Assembly: GCA_020744425.1 (NCBI GenBank)
Contig: JAGMUV010000040.1
Coordinates: 372,001-436,000, forward strand
Source: Dactylonectria macrodidyma
Lineage: Eukaryota; Ascomycota; Sordariomycetes; Hypocreales; Nectriaceae
Direction: 5' to 3'
DNA: 64,000 nt
Part shown: positions 44,316-55,219 of the stretch, piece by piece
Layout of the letters: each line of letters starts with the position of its first letter
How positions within the stretch are numbered: position 1 is the stretch's first letter
Notes under the pieces: generated by a model
Told to the model about the DNA's origin: nothing
Database searches by the model: none
The model's input: only the letters and a program-made list of their open reading frames with translations
Program-made: the position numbers and the translations under genes

Positions 44316-44661
44316 TCAAAGCTTAGTACCTGTCGCTTCTTGCGAAGTTGGATTCCCGTAGGATTGCTCCGCAACGTCGCTGGCGCCCTCAGAGACGCGT
44401 TGTCTCTTTGAAGGGGTGGATGGAGTGGCCCGGCCCTCCCAGCGAGCGGACCGCTTTGAAGACGGAGTAGCGGTCGGAGTCGGCGTGGCCGGGGGGGCTT
44501 GGGCAAGCCTCGGCAAGCCTCGGCAGGTAGGCCAGGTCCAGGACACGGAGGGCGAGTTGATTGGTGTCAGTGGTGCGACCAGCTACCTTGGCGGTGATGC
44601 TCAGGAGGACTCCCGGTGATGATGAAAAGCCGTGCATGACAGCGTGTTCCATCTCGCGCAC
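44316..44661 (-). other. Unassigned coding-like segment
   Basis: Minus-strand frames 44661-44389 (HGFSSSPGVLLSITAKVAGR, TTDTNQLALRVLDLAYLP) and 44546-44316 (TPSSKRSARWEGRATPSTPS, KRQRVSEGASDV) look complementary, as if one protein shifts frame near 44500 at a duplicated CGAGGCTTGC. It may be an exon pair or a frameshifted relic. No family recognised. Confidence 0.3.
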
Positions 44662-45173
44662 GAAAAATGACCCGATTCACTACGGAGGGGCCTCGAAGGG
44701 TGTCTACGTAGCCGGAATTTACAGCTCAATCGAGATATCAATATTTTCACGTCAAGAGGGCAAACCAGAGGGCGTTGTTAGAACTTGGAGTGTACATAGT
44801 ACCCAGGTATCTATTTGGCGCGTTGACAACTGGCCACGAACAGCACACAGGGTATCTGGTGGCTGAGGCAAATTAACGCATGGAAAACCAACCATAACCT
44901 AACCCTACAACGACCTTGTTCGCTTGGTACTCAAACGAGGCGTGGTAGCCATAAAGTGTGATGACTTGGGCGTAGCCGGATGTAACCCAAATGAGCTGCG
45001 CCTGCACCCCCAATTTAGTCTAATGCATCGCGCACCTATGTGTGCCCACACAGTTCTAACCCAACCATCATACAGCCAGCCTACCGACTATATTTAAAGG
45101 CTTACAATCACCACTCAAACGAAACTAATTCAATGAAACCCTACCTTCTCTCGTCTCTTTTCGAACAACAATC

Positions 45174-45635
45174 ATGGATGAAGCTAACGATGACAAAATC
45201 GCCATGAAGGTCTGGGCGGAACTGGGGTACATGATCGCTCCTCATCCATCGAGAACCCCCAAAAGCGTCTCCCACCGTCGTAAGAACTCTCTTGTCATGG
45301 TCTATGAAATAGAACTAATATTTCCAGTGGGGTATGCCGGACCACCGTCAAAAGACAAGTTGAAAGCGTTTCAAAAGGCGTATATTGGGCATGGGGGAAA
45401 GAGGAGCTCAGAATGTTTCAAGGAGCGACACCGCCTTCAAGTATTTCGCCTCGATCTTGAATTGCGCAAGAAGATGATAGAGAAAGCGGAACCCGAAATT
45501 CGGCGGCATCTGCGGGGCCGCGATGAGGAAGTTATCGTGTTGTTTTTGCGAAGCCAGCCTGACCTGTATTGGTCCGTGGTGGAAGACGTAATGAATGAGG
45601 AGGCGAGCGGGATGCAGGACCGGTTCGTGTCGTAA
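45174..45635 (+). CDS. Hypothetical protein, 153 residues
   Basis: Single exon; ATG context AACAATCATGGATG. A TATATTTAAAGG TATA-like element lies at 45090, 84 bp upstream, and a C/T-rich leader follows. Sequence features: AMKVWAELGYMIAPHPSRTP, a basic middle (HGGKRSSECFKERHRLQVFR), then a charged helix LDLELRKKMIEKAEPEIRRH. Hydrophilic, no signal or membrane segment. I do not recognise a family. The promoter elements and steady codon pattern support a real gene. Confidence 0.5.
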   Translation: MDEANDDKIAMKVWAELGYMIAPHPSRTPKSVSHRRKNSLVMVYEIELIFPVGYAGPPSKDKLKAFQKAYIGHGGKRSSECFKERHRLQVFRLDLELRKKMIEKAEPEIRRHLRGRDEEVIVLFLRSQPDLYWSVVEDVMNEEASGMQDRFVS

Positions 45636-45766
45636 ACGTCGAGAAAGTAGTTTTCTTCCCTAAGTGCCCCGCATTAGATGTACTTTACTTTGCAAGGTAT
45701 TTGATCATTGCCACAACATATGCACTACTGACTTTGATGTTTTATCCTTATAAACTCCGCCTCACT

Positions 45767-46318
45767 TCATCCCCACCGATCTAGTACTTCTCTCAAACGA
45801 GTCGTGGTTGCCAAGGCCTTGCTTATCATGTGTTTGCCAGGATCTGGATTCGCCTCCGGACCCGCATCCGAGTCTGGTGCTGTGTTGGATTCTCCTCCAG
45901 CCGTATCTCTCTCCGCTGTTGACTCCTGGGGACTCAGAGCCAGCCGCAACTTACACAGCTTAAGGAGGGCGTCATTGGTGGCACCAACAAAGGCTTTGTG
46001 GACTGCGGGCAGTCGTTCCTTAGCCGACTGTGTATGTTCCGTCTTGAGGCTGTCGACCTCGCGTCCCCTCTTCTCGAGCATCCAGATGCTGCTAGCAAGC
46101 TGAATGAGCATGTCGAGGCCGCTTTGGTAGCCGTTGGAGTGCCTTGTGAGCTGGATGAATCGGGAAAGCACGTCGCCGAAGTGGCTTCGGAAGGTCTCGC
46201 AGGTTCGCTCATATTCATACTGATAGGATATGATCTGGTGAATGTCGTGGGCCAATTGCCTGACGTAGTCCCCGGGAGCAGGCCGCTGAGCATTGGCAAT
46301 GATTACGACTTGGCTCAT
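45767..46318 (-). CDS. Hypothetical helical protein, 183 residues
   Basis: I start at ATG 46318 (MSQVVIIANAQRPAPGDYVR), because upstream codons run through a GCATC pentanucleotide repeat. The protein is mainly helical: LAHDIHQIISYQYEYERTCE, TFRSHFGDVLSRFIQLTRHS, then LDMLIQLASSIWMLEKRGRE, with a Ser/Glu/Asp-rich loop (AGGESNTAPDSDAGPEAN) and a helical end LATTTRLREVLDRWG. No known domain. Its length and complete frame suggest a real small cytosolic protein. Confidence 0.5.
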   Translation of the reverse strand: MSQVVIIANAQRPAPGDYVRQLAHDIHQIISYQYEYERTCETFRSHFGDVLSRFIQLTRHSNGYQSGLDMLIQLASSIWMLEKRGREVDSLKTEHTQSAKERLPAVHKAFVGATNDALLKLCKLRLALSPQESTAERDTAGGESNTAPDSDAGPEANPDPGKHMISKALATTTRLREVLDRWG

Positions 46319-46340
46319 TGTGGGAACTTTGCCAACCGTG

Positions 46341-46375
46341 CGATGCGATGCGATGCGATGCGATGCGATGCGATG
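46341..46375. repeat. Pentanucleotide microsatellite (CGATG)7
   Basis: Seven perfect CGATG units about 25 bp upstream of the ATG at 46318 (minus strand), so probably in the 5' leader. Read in frame from the upstream ATG at 46507 it would encode HRIASHRIASHR. Confidence 0.9.
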
Positions 46376-48991
46376 CAATAGTGGAGTTGGAGTTGTAGGA
46401 GGGGAAAGGGAGAGAATAGACGGTGACCTTGGTGTTTTTTGTTGTGTTGGTGCCAGCCTAGTTGGTAGGCATGCAGGGGTCAGAAAAAATGGCACACCAA
46501 AGGCCATGTAACACTGTAATGGCCAAATTTACACCTCACGCAGCACTAATTTCCAACAGAGTAGCCTCCCCGAGGGCGGAAAAAGTGCCTACATGCTGTC
46601 TTGAATACATGTTTCATCTTATAGGATTTCTTTTACTTTTTTCAAAAGGAAGATGTCGCCTTCTGAGTGTGAAGCTGTGTTTTGGTGTGCCATGTTTTAT
46701 GGCCCCCACCTGGTAGGTTGTGTCAAATCCGATGCAGGGTAAATATGGAGAATGTGTCAATACACTAGTTGCACAGTAACCAATGGGAGTCCTGGCTTGG
46801 CCATTAGGCAAAACGATCCACCAGTTGTGGCTTGCTCGGACGTACTTGTGCCATTCTTTTATCTTCGCTCTGTATCATGGGTTGGTGATGCCGTGGTTGC
46901 AGCCCTCCATTTGCACGCTTGAAAGTTGACACAAGAGGGTGCGTATGGAAGGTCATAACTCGGAGGCAACGTCCGAAAGCACCCTCTGGGTGACCCCATT
47001 TTGGCGCTGCAGCATCAGCCTAGCACTATGCCAGGCTCTGTCGCTGCTAAAGCCTCCCGGAAGCTGGATCGGAGCCAATCTTAACTATGAGACGCTGTGG
47101 CTAAAGAAAAGAAAGAAAAAGAGGATCCTTGAGATAATATTCGGGCTTGACATGTCCTCGGAGACTGTATCCACACACCACAGCGCTAGCTTCTCGCCGT
47201 TACCAAGCCTGATGGATGCCACATATTGCACGGATGTCCTCGTGCGTGTCTTCCTTGCCCCCGAAGCTCCTTCTCAGGCTGTAATGGCGAAGTCAAAGTC
47301 AGTTAGGAAAGTCAATCAGGAATCAACCAGGAAAGCCCGCTTCAAGCAGGCATCATCCGCGATCTTGTCTATTCCTATCTCTACCTAGTTGATAAGATGA
47401 ACTGAGCACCCGGGAAAGCACTCTTAGTCCTCTCAGGCCTGGGATGGCTGTTGAGCACCCTGTCCGCCGCCGCCTCGAGCCCCGGATCCAAAGGATGTCG
47501 AGGGAGCCTCCGGTAACATCACCTGCATGGCGGCGAGTTGAGGGCACTTCACTGAAACGCGTGGGCGGTTCAACATCTTGTCCACCACACGGACCCCAAT
47601 GTGAGATGTCAGACCAGTTAGCAAGCTCCAACTCCATCGAGATGCATCCAACTTTGCCCAACATAGCAAGACATGCACAACCCCGAAGAAAGCGCCAGAC
47701 AAAGCGAGTCTCGCCAGCATTGGATTGGGCGAGTGGCGACGCGTCTCCTTCGTGCGACGCAGTGATGGGGGCTACACGCGACCCCTACCAACACAGTGCT
47801 CAGATTGTACTGCAGGGGCCCGCAACCGACCAACTCCAAGAAAGATGCGTCCACGACTTGTAGTGGCCTGTATCTCGGCCAGTTCCTGTGAGGGCTGTGG
47901 GAGCGGACGCGACCACGGGGGTAGCCAAAATACAGAACCTCACAAGTCCCCTACCTGCGTAGTGTTTGTCACACAGTTAGCTCAAGGCGTGGCCCACCCC
48001 CTCTCTGTGCCCCGGCTTTGTTCGCCCCCGTGGTTTGACCAGGCATTTGAAGGAGAGTTGCAGTGGGACTTTCGATTGGGCAAGGCTAGCATCGTATCCG
48101 ATGCGCCATACATTGACAGGGTGCAATGACCCTCGTGGTTCAAGGGTACCTGACAGATCACTACTACGGAGTAGGACGCACACGGAGCCAGCGGGAGATG
48201 AAGCGAGCCCCTTGCGATGGTGATCTATCTACACAGTGCAGAGAGCACCACACCATGCAGGGGTGTGATGCGCATCGCCAGAGCCTGATTTTCCCTGCCT
48301 GAGCATTGACCACAGCCAGACGACCGGGGTGAGGGTGACCTTTTTGATCAGAAAGGCCTTGCAGCATGTCCAGGCCGGTCCGGGCCCCCAGCATCCCCGG
48401 GGGCCACATCGGACAAAGAGCTTGCACCAACAGAGAGGGCAAGGGTCGGCCGTGTGCAGGGCGCGAGGGACTCATTAGTTCGTCGAATACAGGTCCCGAA
48501 CCTGCTCTCTGATGGAGGGCAGGGATACGAGTCATCTTCCAGGCGGGCAGACCCCGTGCTAGTCGCTGTGGGACCAACAGACCCATCTCACCCAGCGTAT
48601 CCCTCAGCCCTCGTCACGGCTCGATGAGTGAAACGAAACGGATGCTTGCATGTTGCCTCGTCGCGGTGGCAAGCAACCTGGCTCGGTAAGGAGCCACCCG
48701 GGGTGAGTGAGGGACGCAGCTCAATCTTCTCAATGATCATCGCAGGTAGGGGTCGTGATCGTTATAATTTGATTACGGAGGCTCCCTATCCCAGGGTCTG
48801 GCCTCCTTATTTATAGGCTCTCGCTGGTGGCTCACCAGTAGCTAGCCCGGCCCTCGCTATATTCCTCTATCATGCCTATAGGCACATGACAAGCTCTGTC
48901 AGCGTATTTCATGCGCGATCTGAGCAGCCCTTCATTATCACTTACATTACACATACTCATCTCCGTGTTCTGGAATGCCCAAGCCGGCACA
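46376..48991. other. Intergenic, no supported gene
   Basis: 2.6 kb. Plus-strand frames 46939-47388 (KARFKQASSAILSIPIST) and 47444-47863 have no recognisable motif, lack a good start or overlap one another on both strands. 47400-48600 is GC-rich without clear repeats. Confidence 0.4.
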
Positions 48992-50824
48992 ATGGCTTCA
49001 CTTGACCAGAGCCTGTCCCTGGACGCTGATACCCGAAGATACTTCTTCACCCCCGATTCCTGTCCCTCTTCTCCTGCCACCGTTGATGTTGGGTGGCCCA
49101 TTGCCTTGGGTCTTACCTGCGAGATTCCGTACTAATCACCGAGGTATGCAAGGTCCGATTGCTCTGAAAATCCTCAGTCGGTCCAGCGTGATCTGCTTAG
49201 CAATGGCTGGAATCCTGATGTCTTTGATGAGGCCAATATCATCGCTATTCCTCAACCGGAGGAGGCTATCACTTTCCCTCCTTCCATCACTGGACCTAAC
49301 TGGCAGGGCTCCGAAGACGAATCCCCCAGAAACCACGATCTGTACAAGAAGGCCGCTGCTTCCGAGGACGGGCTCTACCACTGCCCCTGGGAGGGTACGC
49401 AGGGCTGCAACCACAAACCCCAGAAGCTCAAGTGCGAATATGAGTGAGACGACCCTTTACCACCGACCCACGCGATTCCTAACTGGCCCAGCAAAATCGT
49501 TGACTCTCACCTGAAGCCTTATCGCTGCAAGGCCGAGTCCTGCCAAGATGTTGAATTTTCTTCTAACCCCTGCCTCCTCCGCCACGAGCGTGAGGCCCAC
49601 GGTCTCCACGGCCATGGCGAGAAGCCTTTCCTTTGCGTCTATGATGGCTGTGAGCGTGCCGTATCTGGAAATGGATTCCCTCGCCAATGGAACCTCCGCG
49701 ACCACATGAAGCGAGTCCACGGGTATCTCGATGAGGATGGGACCGAAATCTCGGATCGTGTTCAACTCAAAATAACAGAGAGCTGCAACGTTTCGCGCAG
49801 ATACCGTGTGTGGTCTCCACTGAATCTCGTCTTATCTAATAGGCGATAAGGTGAACTGACACTCATCGTGTAATATAGGCAAGAAGCTCAAGCACCGCCG
49901 CAAAGACCTCGAGCTTGGTGCCGGCTCTTCTAATCATACGAATTCTAAGAGGCAGTCTCAAACCTCCACCATGTTGAAGCGATCCTCGTCCTCTCCCTCC
50001 AAGTCTCACAATGCCGAACCCGTCACCCTCGCCGAGACATCTCTCTCTCAGGGCCAGTACACGCCTCCTATGGAGCAGGAAGGCTCCTTGTACCTTAATT
50101 CCTACAACTACCAGGGGCGCTCACAGACTCCTCCTCTCTTCTGCCCAACCTACCCGGCTCCCGACGAGATCCTCCTCCATCCATACGGCACTGCGCAGCT
50201 CTGCACAGCCACGACCACCGCCCAGAGCGACCCAAACTACCTCGCTGCCTCTACTGTCCCCACGACACTTCCCTCCATGACCTACTTTAGGCATGCTGTT
50301 GAGAGGGAGTCGTGCCCTAGCAACGGCGGCCTAGGCCCTCACATGGCGTATGGGCTCACGCTCAACATGGACCATAATGCTCCTAGCCCTTTTAGTCACC
50401 GGTCCAACCCTCAAGTGAGTTACGCCATCCACTCAGCCCTCTTGGTCCCAGAGGCCCTCATTGCTAATCAGGTTTGCAGACTCCTCCACTGTCACCTTCG
50501 TTTGGCCTCTTTGCAGATTGCTTCCCCGAGGCTGGTTACGGGTCCTGTGAATATGAGGTTTCCGAGACACGTGGCCAGGGGCCATCTGTTGCCCAATTTG
50601 TGCAGGATGACAGGGCATCTTCTTCAAAGAGTGATGAGGATAAAGTTGACTTTTCTTCTCAAAATACTACTCAGCTGATCCCTGCCCCAAATAAACCGCG
50701 GGCCATGATGCGTCAGGCATGCTTGAGTTGTAAGAGACGCAAAGCCAGATGTGATGTTTCGGTGGAGGTCAAGGGACCCTGCTCCAACTGCGAGCGTCAC
50801 GGGCAAGAATGCGTCACCCAGTGA
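48992..50824 (+). CDS. C2H2 zinc-finger regulator with C-terminal Zn2Cys6 cluster
   Basis: Five exons: 48992-49092, 49144-49443, 49492-49805, 49879-50414 and 50480-50824. Introns are 51, 48, 73 and 65 bp (donors GTGGCC, GTGAGA, GTGTGT, GTGAGT; branch points TACTAAT, CCTAAC, GCTAAT). Total 1596 nt, 531 residues. Early motif SVQRDLLSNGWNPDVFDEAN, then CPWEGTQGCNHKPQKLKCEY with HLKPYRCKAESCQD. Next come LLRHEREAHGLHGHGEKPFL and CVYDGCERAVSGNGFPRQWN, continuing LRDHMKRVHG: a fungal C2H2-type array. A Ser/Pro-rich middle follows. Residues 498-528 (CLSCKRRKARCD...GPCSNCERHGQEC) are a canonical Zn(II)2Cys6 cluster, three residues before the TGA. A well-formed coding exon follows at 50906, so the annotated end may be premature. 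A nuclear transcription factor; targets unknown. Confidence 0.8.
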
Positions 50825-50905
50825 AGTATGTTCTGCTCCTTTAGTAGTCAGCCCTCAACTGTACATTGTAAACCGAGCAAAACTTCCATTCTGACAAGGT
50901 TCTAG

Positions 50906-51217
50906 CACCAAACAGCCGAGACCTTCAAGCATCGTGTTCGGTCAAACGAAGTAGTTCTCCCACGGGACGAGGTCGACCGGTTATTTGACAGCCAACACCT
51001 GCCCATTACCGAGGGGCTGGTTCATTACTTACTGCGTGGAAAGAGAGAGAGTATCCTGGGTGCCGAACGAGAGGAAATATGCATTCTGTCTGTTGGGTTG
51101 CCACCAGGACAAGAATCAACCCCCCCCGACTCTCCTATGCCCAAGACTGCATCGATGCGTCAAGCGGACTCTCAAGGTACGAGACACATGATTCACAATG
51201 TTCATCGTCAACCTTGA
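50906..51217 (+). CDS. Probable additional 3' exon of the C2H2/Zn2Cys6 gene
   Basis: After an acceptor GGTTCTAG, the frame HQTAETFKHRVRSNEVVLPR, DEVDRLFDSQHLPITEGLVH, YLLRGKRESILGAEREEICI continues to TGA 51217 (104 codons). It has a strongly coding character. To join in frame with the Zn2Cys6 exon a donor at GAATGC|GTCACC (about 50812) would be needed, which is weak; the stronger GTGAAG donor at about 50821 gives the wrong frame. Either a non-standard splice, a small mutation, or a broken gene. Supports a Zn2Cys6 domain that is internal, not terminal. Confidence 0.5.
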   Translation, partial: HQTAETFKHRVRSNEVVLPRDEVDRLFDSQHLPITEGLVHYLLRGKRESILGAEREEICILSVGLPPGQESTPPDSPMPKTASMRQADSQGTRHMIHNVHRQP

Positions 51218-52309
51218 TAGAAGTCGATGATACGCTTGTAAAATGCCTCGACGCAGCCTATCCAGACCCAACCTCTAGTTCCAGGAACCTCCCTTCCCTG
51301 CCCACCGCTTGAACTTGAATCCACGCATTGAAGAATCGAGTCATTCGTTGAGGAATACTGTCATGATTCTGGCCCACTAAGCTGAGCAGAACAGATTCGC
51401 ACAGCGTCTCTACTGTTGACTACTACAATTCCGACCTCTTCTAAGACGCTACGTCTCGGCTACTGGGCCAAGCCAACTAAAGGGTTTCGGGAGCAAGCGG
51501 CGGAGGGACCATTTGCCTGCTGGGGAGTTGACTGAAGATTGAGCCGAGGGGCATCTGGCTGATTAGCACTAGACCAAGGAGTAGGCTGGGAAGCTGGCTG
51601 AGGAGCACCAAACCAAGTAATAGTAGGTGCAGGAGGCTGGGGGACAGATCAAAGGTGTTGGTTTCGGCAGATTAGAGACCTAAAACAGCCAGTCGCCTTT
51701 TCAATACATCTCATATCAGGCTTGCTCTATGTATCACCCCGTCTGCGTCTCTGTCATATTTGCTAAAGACCTTTCATGCGGAGAGCTGTTGTGACAGGAA
51801 GCTAGATACCCATCCGCGTCGCCTGTCATACCCCCGCCTGTGATCCTGCCGCCTTTGATCCTCCCGCCTGTGGTCCTCCCGCCTGTTATCCTCCCAATCG
51901 CGTTCGCGATGCGAGGGTTGGCGCAAACTGATTCCCTAGTATCAAGTGATTTCGCACGGATATCTATTGCCCTGAATGGTTTCGAATGGTGGCATAGAGC
52001 GAGGTATCTTTCGAGTGGGCGATGGACTTGCCACGTGCCTGCCATCTCTCCCCCGCACAAGTGATTCAAATGCGACTCTTGCATATACACAGTACGGGGT
52101 AGCGTTGGCTGCTTACGTCGGCCTCGGGAAAAAACAAGGGTAAATTGTTGAAACCAATGCCTGTCATCCCCAACTACATGGTAGCCCGGCGGGCTGCGGT
52201 ATCTTTCCCTCTAAAAAAACGAGCGATGGCCCCCTGAGACAATCCTCTTCCCACTGTTTCTCAAGAATTAAGTGTGTCACTGTCCATCTCCTGCCCGAGC
52301 GACGCGAAT
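51218..52309. other. Intergenic
   Basis: No gene is supported. It contains the 15-bp repeat listed next and a Trp/Gly/Gln-biased stretch (51480-51650, GCTGGGAAGCTGGCTGAGGAG) of low complexity. Confidence 0.4.
51834..51897. repeat. 15-bp tandem repeat CCTCCCGCCTGTGRT, about four to five copies
   Basis: Units CCGCCTGTGATCCTG, CCGCCTTTGATCCTC, CCGCCTGTGGTCCTC, CCGCCTGTTATCCTC. Fifteen bases keeps the frame; the minus strand reads RITGGRTTGGRIKGGRITGG. The surrounding frame has no other support. Confidence 0.75.
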
Positions 52310-53491
52310 ATGTTCCAACCTCTGAATGCAATGTCCTCCCTCCTGCTGTCCATTGCGCTGGCGTCCATCCCACTGGCGCCGCCGGCCGCTGGACAACTCT
52401 GGAACTGGATACCAGCCTTATCAAGCCCGGAATGGTTCTCGTCCGAAGTCGCTCAGCAAGCATACTATCACCCTGAATCTGCTTTCATCTGCTTTAACGC
52501 AGAATTGCCCAATATCACGGTCTACTCAACCGGCGGAACCATTACAGCCGCCGCCGATTCTCGATTCGAAACTACCAATTACGATAGCGCGATCCTGGGT
52601 ATTTCAACTGTGATCAAAGCAAACCCTACAATATGCGAAACAGCCAATATTAGGCCCGTTGAGCTCGCCCGCGAAGACAGCATCGATATTAAGCTAGAAG
52701 CTCTCAAACTATGGAGTCAAATCATTCAGGATGACCTCAATAATCCCTTCACACAGGGCGCGGTATTTGCCACAGGCACAGACAGGTTGACAGACTTTGC
52801 ATACTTCCTCGCGATGACGATGGACGGTGGCACGCAATTGGTCGTCACAGGTGCAAGCCGCCCAGCGACGGCGTATAATACCGATGGGCATAAGAACCTC
52901 CTGGACTCTGTTCTTGTGGTTGTCTATGTGTTTAGGCATTCGGCGTCCAACAACCATGGGGTTCTGATTCTCTTCTCCGGCCGGATCTTACCCCCCCGAT
53001 ACACAATCAAGAGCAGTTTCAGTCAGGAGAACGCCTTCCAAACCATCTGCACAGGTGATGTTGGCCTAGTAAGCGAGGGCAAGGTTCAATTCTACTTTGT
53101 GTCTTCGCAATTATCTAACCAACCTTACTTTGACGTCCGGAAAATCGCCCCAGATACCATGTTCCCTCGTGTCGAAACTGTGAACGCCAACCCGAGTCGC
53201 ACCATTACCATCGAAAACGGGACGGCAGGTGTGTTCGTCATCGGCTTTGGGGCAGGCTACTTGCCCCAAAGTAATATCGACGACATAATAAAATCACTCA
53301 ACGGAACAAGTATCCCTATATTGGTCGGCAGCCATGTGCCAGGTCGCGTAGGGGTGCACAGGATGGACTTTGGCATCGCGTCAGGGTGCATCCCTCCGTC
53401 GAATGCCCTTGCGCAGTTTGAATTGGCTCTGTGGATGGGGTTATCACTGCAAGACATTGAGGCATCATTTGAAGTTGGTGGAGACTACTAG
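52310..53491 (+). CDS. Secreted L-asparaginase-like protein
   Basis: Single exon, 393 residues from ATG 52310. The N-terminus MFQPLNAMSSLLLSIALASI continuing to LAPPAAGQ is a signal peptide. The type II asparaginase fold is evident: VYSTGGTITAAADSRFETTN carries the TGGTI nucleophile motif, GAVFATGTDRLTDFAYFLAM corresponds to the HGTDTLEETAYFL motif, GASRPATAYNTDGHKNLLDS is the conserved MRP-like loop, and IKSSFSQENAFQT keeps the active-site Lys. In the second motif Thr-Asp are kept, but the preceding His is Thr and the following Thr is Arg, so activity or specificity may differ. The C-terminal domain (GTAGVFVIGFGAGYLPQSNI ... LAQFELALWMGLSLQDIEAS) is complete. Predicted to hydrolyse asparagine or glutamine outside the cell. 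Confidence 0.85.
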   Translation: MFQPLNAMSSLLLSIALASIPLAPPAAGQLWNWIPALSSPEWFSSEVAQQAYYHPESAFICFNAELPNITVYSTGGTITAAADSRFETTNYDSAILGISTVIKANPTICETANIRPVELAREDSIDIKLEALKLWSQIIQDDLNNPFTQGAVFATGTDRLTDFAYFLAMTMDGGTQLVVTGASRPATAYNTDGHKNLLDSVLVVVYVFRHSASNNHGVLILFSGRILPPRYTIKSSFSQENAFQTICTGDVGLVSEGKVQFYFVSSQLSNQPYFDVRKIAPDTMFPRVETVNANPSRTITIENGTAGVFVIGFGAGYLPQSNIDDIIKSLNGTSIPILVGSHVPGRVGVHRMDFGIASGCIPPSNALAQFELALWMGLSLQDIEASFEVGGDY

Positions 53492-54139
53492 GAAGCCAAT
53501 AGAGGAAGGTCTCAGGGTGTATATCTGACCACCCTTGGCTTCAAGTTTGGAGTTGACTGCATAGAAGTAGGGGAAACAGGAAAACATCCCTTCAAGAATG
53601 CAGAAGTTCCTTTTTACCCGGTCGGTAGCAGTTCCTGTCTCGCGCACGGGTGTCGAGGGTGGTGGCTCGGAGATCGGCTCGCTCGGCAGGAAGCCAGCGC
53701 GTTTCAGCAGGGCACCGTGAGGGCGGAGGCGAGAGCCGATCTTCTCGTCTTGACATATTGTTAAGAGTAGACAAGATCTGTTGTCGTAATCTCTGCTCGG
53801 CTCGGAGGAGGCGATTTGACAGTGTATTTGCTGATGGAGGGGCAGCTCGTTCCATATTGTTGCAAAGGCGGGGGACACGGGCTGAGCGGCGTAGAAGTGG
53901 GAGAGAATACGCGGGAGGCCCCCCGCACTCCACGGTGACCTGCTGCTTCCGCTTGGCGATACGCGCCTCACCACATTCAACACCAGCTCAGTGAGATATG
54001 CCAGGTTTTGGTAGCTTCATCTCAATATCACGAGCTTAGATGTGGGAAGGATGTGATTACTACCTGTTGCTAAAGTTCCAACCCAAAAGAGCGAGAATCA
54101 ACTCAGATGACCACTCCTTGTCATTTACCGACGAAAATC
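53492..54139. other. Intergenic, overlapping GC-rich frames
   Basis: 53592-53994 is open on both strands in several frames. None carries a recognised motif or start context. A minus-strand reading (NMERAAPPSANTLSNRLLRA) is mildly protein-like. Confidence 0.35.
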
Positions 54140-54629
54140 TCATTCCCTTTCTTCGGCGGGCTTTTTTATTTGCTTCAATAGGTCGGCAGTTTCAGCCACG
54201 CGTCCAGAGAATAAGATTTTCCTCGTTTCTTTGCTGAAAAGATTTGCAGGATCGAACGGCGGGTTATCTCCATCCCAGATCGGATATTCTTCTGAGCACA
54301 AAACTAGGACAAGAATTTTTCCAGAGCTTTTGAGCTCCTCCAGCTTCTGTTGGGTCATGTTCTTCGCGAGACCGGTGTCGATAACGTAATTTGGTGGGTG
54401 GTCTGCTTCGTAAAGAATGACCCCCCGGCCCAGTGGCGTTCCTTCATCATAAACGCGCATTACTTCCTCCTTAATGCCCGGATTGTTTAATAAATAACCA
54501 CTGCCACAGACGTAAAGCTAACATATATGTATTAGATATAACTGAACGTGCATTAATTAAAAATTCTCTTACATATCCATCGTTGTGGGCGGCGTTCAAG
54601 TCTTTCAAATTTTCTGGTCTGAACTGCAT
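54140..54629 (-). CDS. Small two-exon hypothetical protein
   Basis: Exons 54629-54573 and 54517-54140, 55-bp AT-rich intron (GTAAGA...TGTTAG), 144 residues. It reads MQFRPENLKDLNAAHNDGYL, YVCGSGYLLNNPGIKEEVMR, GTPLGRGVILYEADHPPNYV, then KNMTQQKLEELKSSGKILVL and PIWDGDNPPFDPANLFSKET. The ATG in exon 1 and in-frame splice make a complete gene. No signal peptide; alternating strand and helix character suggests a compact cytosolic domain. Family unknown to me. Confidence 0.65.
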
Positions 54630-55219
54630 AGTGACAGGTGAAGAGTATAGAAAACTTGCCTTCCTGGGAATACATCATGGTGGAATAGCGGGGTTTATAG
54701 ACGAATACCCTTGCTGGGGGGGAAGTCATCTTACGTAAAATGCTACGACCTAATCAAGGGTGAATGAGAAGGGAGGTGCGATTACCGCTTGGTACCTAAC
54801 ATTCCAAAGCGAAAGCGGTAACTAAAGTAAAGCTTGGTTCGACACGAGACCAGGGCGCCACCGTGGGGCTAGGAACGAGTTGCGAGCTCGTTGCATGGAT
54901 TAGGCTCTGTGCAGTGGGTCTCTCGGGCGGTTGGCGGACAGACTGAAATGGGGGCCTGAACGGTAACGGCCCTCGACGTTCGTACTGGTTGCACCTCCTA
55001 GACGAGTGCTGGCGCCTCCATATGTCGTCCGCAAGCGGCCTTGTTGTTGATGTTGAATTACTCCCGGACGCGCCAACCCGTGTCTCACCGCCTATTCCCA
55101 TGCAATACAATACATCCTCCCTGGGTAAAGAATCGAGCCGTGCTTCATGGGCTGTCGTTTTGGGTGATTCCTCACATGGCATCCACGGGGCGAAATTCAC
55201 TGCGTCCGGCTGGCCTCGT

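Noticed and set aside
47353..48586. Several 60-140-codon frames on both strands
   Set aside because: Mutually overlapping, no recognised domain or splice-consistent model.
53465..53994. Overlapping 172- and 114-codon frames on opposite strands
   Set aside because: No start context or motif; open mainly because of GC content next to the asparaginase-like gene.
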